Origin: Thalassobaculum_A sp040219615
GTDB taxonomy: Bacteria > Pseudomonadota > Alphaproteobacteria > Thalassobaculales > Thalassobaculaceae
Direction: 5' to 3'
Assembly (NCBI RefSeq): GCF_040219615.1
Contig: NZ_JAVJSE010000007.1
Location: 62,001 to 126,000 of the forward strand
Length of the DNA: 64,000 nt
The notes beneath the pieces were generated by a model. It ran no database searches and was not told where the DNA came from. It saw only the letters and a program-made list of their open reading frames with translations. Both the position numbers and the translations under genes were made by a program. Positions 62,266 to 64,000 of the stretch are shown here, piece by piece. Position 1 is the first letter of the stretch; every line of letters begins with the position of its first letter.

Positions 62266-63312
62266 ATGCAACCGGCCCGCATCCTGTCCCTGGAAACCGC
62301 CGTCCCGCCGCACCGCGCCACCAACGACGAGGTCAAGGCGTTCGCGCGCTCGGTGTTCGCCGAGAGCCTGGCCGGCAACCGCGCGCTCGACCGGGTGTTC
62401 GACAGCAGCACGGTCGAGGAACGCTGGCTGGCGATGCCGGTCGACTGGTACGCCGCCGACCACGGCTGGGCCGAGCGGGCCGGCGCCTTCGAGCCGGCCG
62501 CGATCGCGCTGCTCGCCGACGTCGCCGGACGGGCGCTGGCGGCGGCCGGGGTCGCCGCCGCCGCCGTCGACCACGTGCTGTGCATCTCGACCACCGGCTT
62601 CGCCGCCCCCAGCCTGGACGCCCGGCTGATCGGCCGGCTCGGCCTGCGCGCCGACGTCCGGCGCACCCCGGTGTTCGGCTGGGGCTGTGCCGGCGGGGTG
62701 ATCGGGCTGGCCCGGGCCGCCGACCTGGCCCGGCTGGAGCCGGGCCGGGTGGTGCTGTGCCTGGTCGTCGAGCTGTGCAGCCTGGCGTTCCGCCCGGACC
62801 CCGAGCCGGTCAACGTGATCGGCAGTGCACTGTTCGGCGATGGCGCCGCCGCCGCGGTGCTGTGCGCCGGCCCGGGCCATGAGCAGCGGCCGTCCCTCGT
62901 CGCCTCGGGCGAGCACACCTGGCCGGATTCCCTGGACGTCATGGGCTGGCGGATCGACGACGTCGGCTTCGGGCTGGAGCTGCGGCGCGACCTGCCGGCC
63001 TTCCTGGCGGCCCGGCTACGGCCGGTGGTCGACGGCTTCCTGGACGGCTGCGGCCTTACGATCGCCGGGCTCGACGGGGTGGTCGGCCATCCGGGCGGGC
63101 CCAAGGTGCTGCAGGCGGTCGAGCAGGCGCTCGGGCTCGGGCCGGCGGCGCTGGCCGACAGCCGGGCGGTGCTGACCCGCTACGGCAACGCCTCGGCGGC
63201 CGGGGTGCTGATGGTGCTGCGCCGGGCGATCGACCGCGGCGCCCGCGGGCGCCACCTGATGCTGGCTCTCGGGCCGGGCTTCACGGCCGCTCTCAACCTG
63301 CTGGAGCTGTAG
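62266..63312 (+). CDS. Type III polyketide synthase (chalcone synthase-like)
   Basis: The 348-residue PKS has the catalytic triad Cys141 (WGCAGG), His275 (GHPGGPK) and Asn308 (YGNAS). Such bacterial enzymes extend acyl starters with malonyl-CoA to alkylpyrones or alkylresorcinols. The ICMT-like gene starts 2 bp after its stop, the usual bpsA/bpsB-type pair in which the product is methylated. Confidence 0.92.
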   Translation: MQPARILSLETAVPPHRATNDEVKAFARSVFAESLAGNRALDRVFDSSTVEERWLAMPVDWYAADHGWAERAGAFEPAAIALLADVAGRALAAAGVAAAAVDHVLCISTTGFAAPSLDARLIGRLGLRADVRRTPVFGWGCAGGVIGLARAADLARLEPGRVVLCLVVELCSLAFRPDPEPVNVIGSALFGDGAAAAVLCAGPGHEQRPSLVASGEHTWPDSLDVMGWRIDDVGFGLELRRDLPAFLAARLRPVVDGFLDGCGLTIAGLDGVVGHPGGPKVLQAVEQALGLGPAALADSRAVLTRYGNASAAGVLMVLRRAIDRGARGRHLMLALGPGFTAALNLLEL

Positions 63313-63314
63313 GC

Positions 63315-63824
63315 ATGGATCTCGACGCCGCGCGCATCGTCGTCGCGCTGGTCGCGGCCCAGCGCCTGGGCGAGCTGGTGCTGGCACGCCGCAACACCGC
63401 CCGGCTGCTGGCCGAGGGCGCGGTCGAGCACGGCCGCGCGCACTACCCGGCGATCGTGGCGCTGCATACCGCCTGGCTGGCCGTGCTGGCGGTGCAGGCC
63501 GAAGGGACGGTGGCGCCGTGGTGGTTGGCGGCCTTCCTCGCGCTGCAGGCCGGCCGGGTCTGGGTGCTGGTGACCCTGGGACGGTACTGGACCACCAGGA
63601 TCGTCACCCTGCCGGCGGCCCCGTTGGTCCGGCGCGGGCCCTACCGCTGGGTCCGGCACCCGAACTACCTGGTGGTGGCATTGGAGATCCCGGTGCTGGC
63701 CCTGGCCCTGGGGCTGCCGTGGACGGCGCTCGGATTCGGGCTCGCGAACGCCGCGCTGCTGGCCTGGCGAATCCGCACCGAGGACCGCGCGCTCGCCGGC
63801 AGGCGCGGGATATCGCCCGCCTGA
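63315..63824 (+). CDS. Isoprenylcysteine carboxyl methyltransferase-like protein
   Basis: The 169-residue membrane protein has four to five helices, and the ICMT signature RRGPYRWVRHPNYLVVALEI. In this context, directly downstream of a type III PKS, it should methylate the alkylpyrone or alkylresorcinol. RBS is within the PKS stop region. Confidence 0.88.
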   Translation: MDLDAARIVVALVAAQRLGELVLARRNTARLLAEGAVEHGRAHYPAIVALHTAWLAVLAVQAEGTVAPWWLAAFLALQAGRVWVLVTLGRYWTTRIVTLPAAPLVRRGPYRWVRHPNYLVVALEIPVLALALGLPWTALGFGLANAALLAWRIRTEDRALAGRRGISPA

Positions 63825-63896
63825 GCGCCGCCTTCGCCGCGCTTGAACCGCTGCGGGCGTCCGGGTATCGAGGGGCGGGATGCACATTCGGGAACG

Positions 63897-64000
63897 ATGT
63901 CCGTGGCGGATCTGGCCCAGGGCCTGGAAACTCAATCGTCGGCGGCGGCGTCCGCCCCGGCGCATGTCATCGTGGTCGGATGCGAGAAGGGCGGGTCCGG
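63897..64000 (+). CDS. MipZ/ParA-like ATPase, N-terminal fragment (truncated by window end)
   Basis: The first 34 codons read MSVADLAQG ... HVIVVGCEKGGSG, the deviant Walker A of the MinD/ParA/MipZ group (KGGxGKS). MipZ positions division sites in alphaproteobacteria. Only the start is inside the window, so its family is provisional. Confidence 0.65.
   Translation, partial: MSVADLAQGLETQSSAAASAPAHVIVVGCEKGGS

Overview
The window is very GC-rich, gene-dense chromosomal DNA. It looks like a Rhodospirillales-type alphaproteobacterium: it carries CarD, an RpoH heat-shock sigma factor with an FFNLR box, a seven-iron FdxA, a short alphaproteobacterial flagellin, an OxyR/Dps pair, phnWX and the start of a MipZ-like ATPase. 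The taxon is inferred from gene content only. I saw no tRNA, rRNA, CRISPR array, IS transposase or prophage.

Layout. (1) 44-10216: a tightly packed run of 13 same-strand genes, mostly overlapping or less than 70 bp apart. It encodes two CsgG/LpoB-like lipoproteins or exported proteins, a single-pass ExbD/MotB-like protein, a lytic transglycosylase, two cytosolic proteins of unknown function, a membrane-anchored Lon-like (S16) Ser/Lys domain protein, a small lipoprotein, a helical periplasmic protein, a four-helix MotA/TolQ/ExbB-like protein and three small exported or membrane proteins. I propose that this is an undescribed ion-driven, trans-envelope machine; it is the main discovery candidate. 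(2) 10162-16070: VOC protein/LysR pair, DUF1194-TusA pair, and a LysR-phnW-phnX set for 2-aminoethylphosphonate use. (3) 16087-22085: an island of accessory character holding a frameshifted MmyB-type regulator remnant, an internally duplicated YheC/D-like ATP-grasp protein whose second half has lost metal-binding residues, an AT-richer regulatory region with two perfect dyads, and a large RTX protein. (4) 22234-34796: metabolic genes (PhyH, SRPBCC, Thr dehydratase-like, BDH2-like SDR, DMT exporter, MarR-GNAT fusion, altronate-dehydratase family, Nudix, PPOX), an orphan flagellin with a sigma54-type promoter, an amidohydrolase, a Na/Pi cotransporter and a DUF938 methyltransferase. (5) 34851-43628: housekeeping and stress genes (TerB-like, fdxA, carD with a clear terminator, phosphatase, rpoH, M48 lipoprotein, nuclease, dps/oxyR with an OxyR-type operator, proline iminopeptidase). 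(6) 43777-49963: IlvD/Edd dehydratase, DUF3237, small membrane and exported proteins, PlsC-like acyltransferase. (7) 49998-59872: DgcN, a TctC-type binding protein, aspartate dehydrogenase-like, a very large DUF1217 protein, gamma-glutamyltransferase, FliL and DgcA. DgcN and DgcA together point to D-glutamate catabolism, with GGT as a possible glutamate source. (8) 59887-64000: methyltransferase, acyl-CoA dehydrogenase, a type III polyketide synthase with an ICMT-like methyltransferase, and the first codons of a MipZ-like ATPase.

Most starts were chosen from Shine-Dalgarno spacing and overlap with the preceding stop. Many genes use GTG or TTG. Long open frames on the opposite strand of real genes are composition artefacts and are not annotated.
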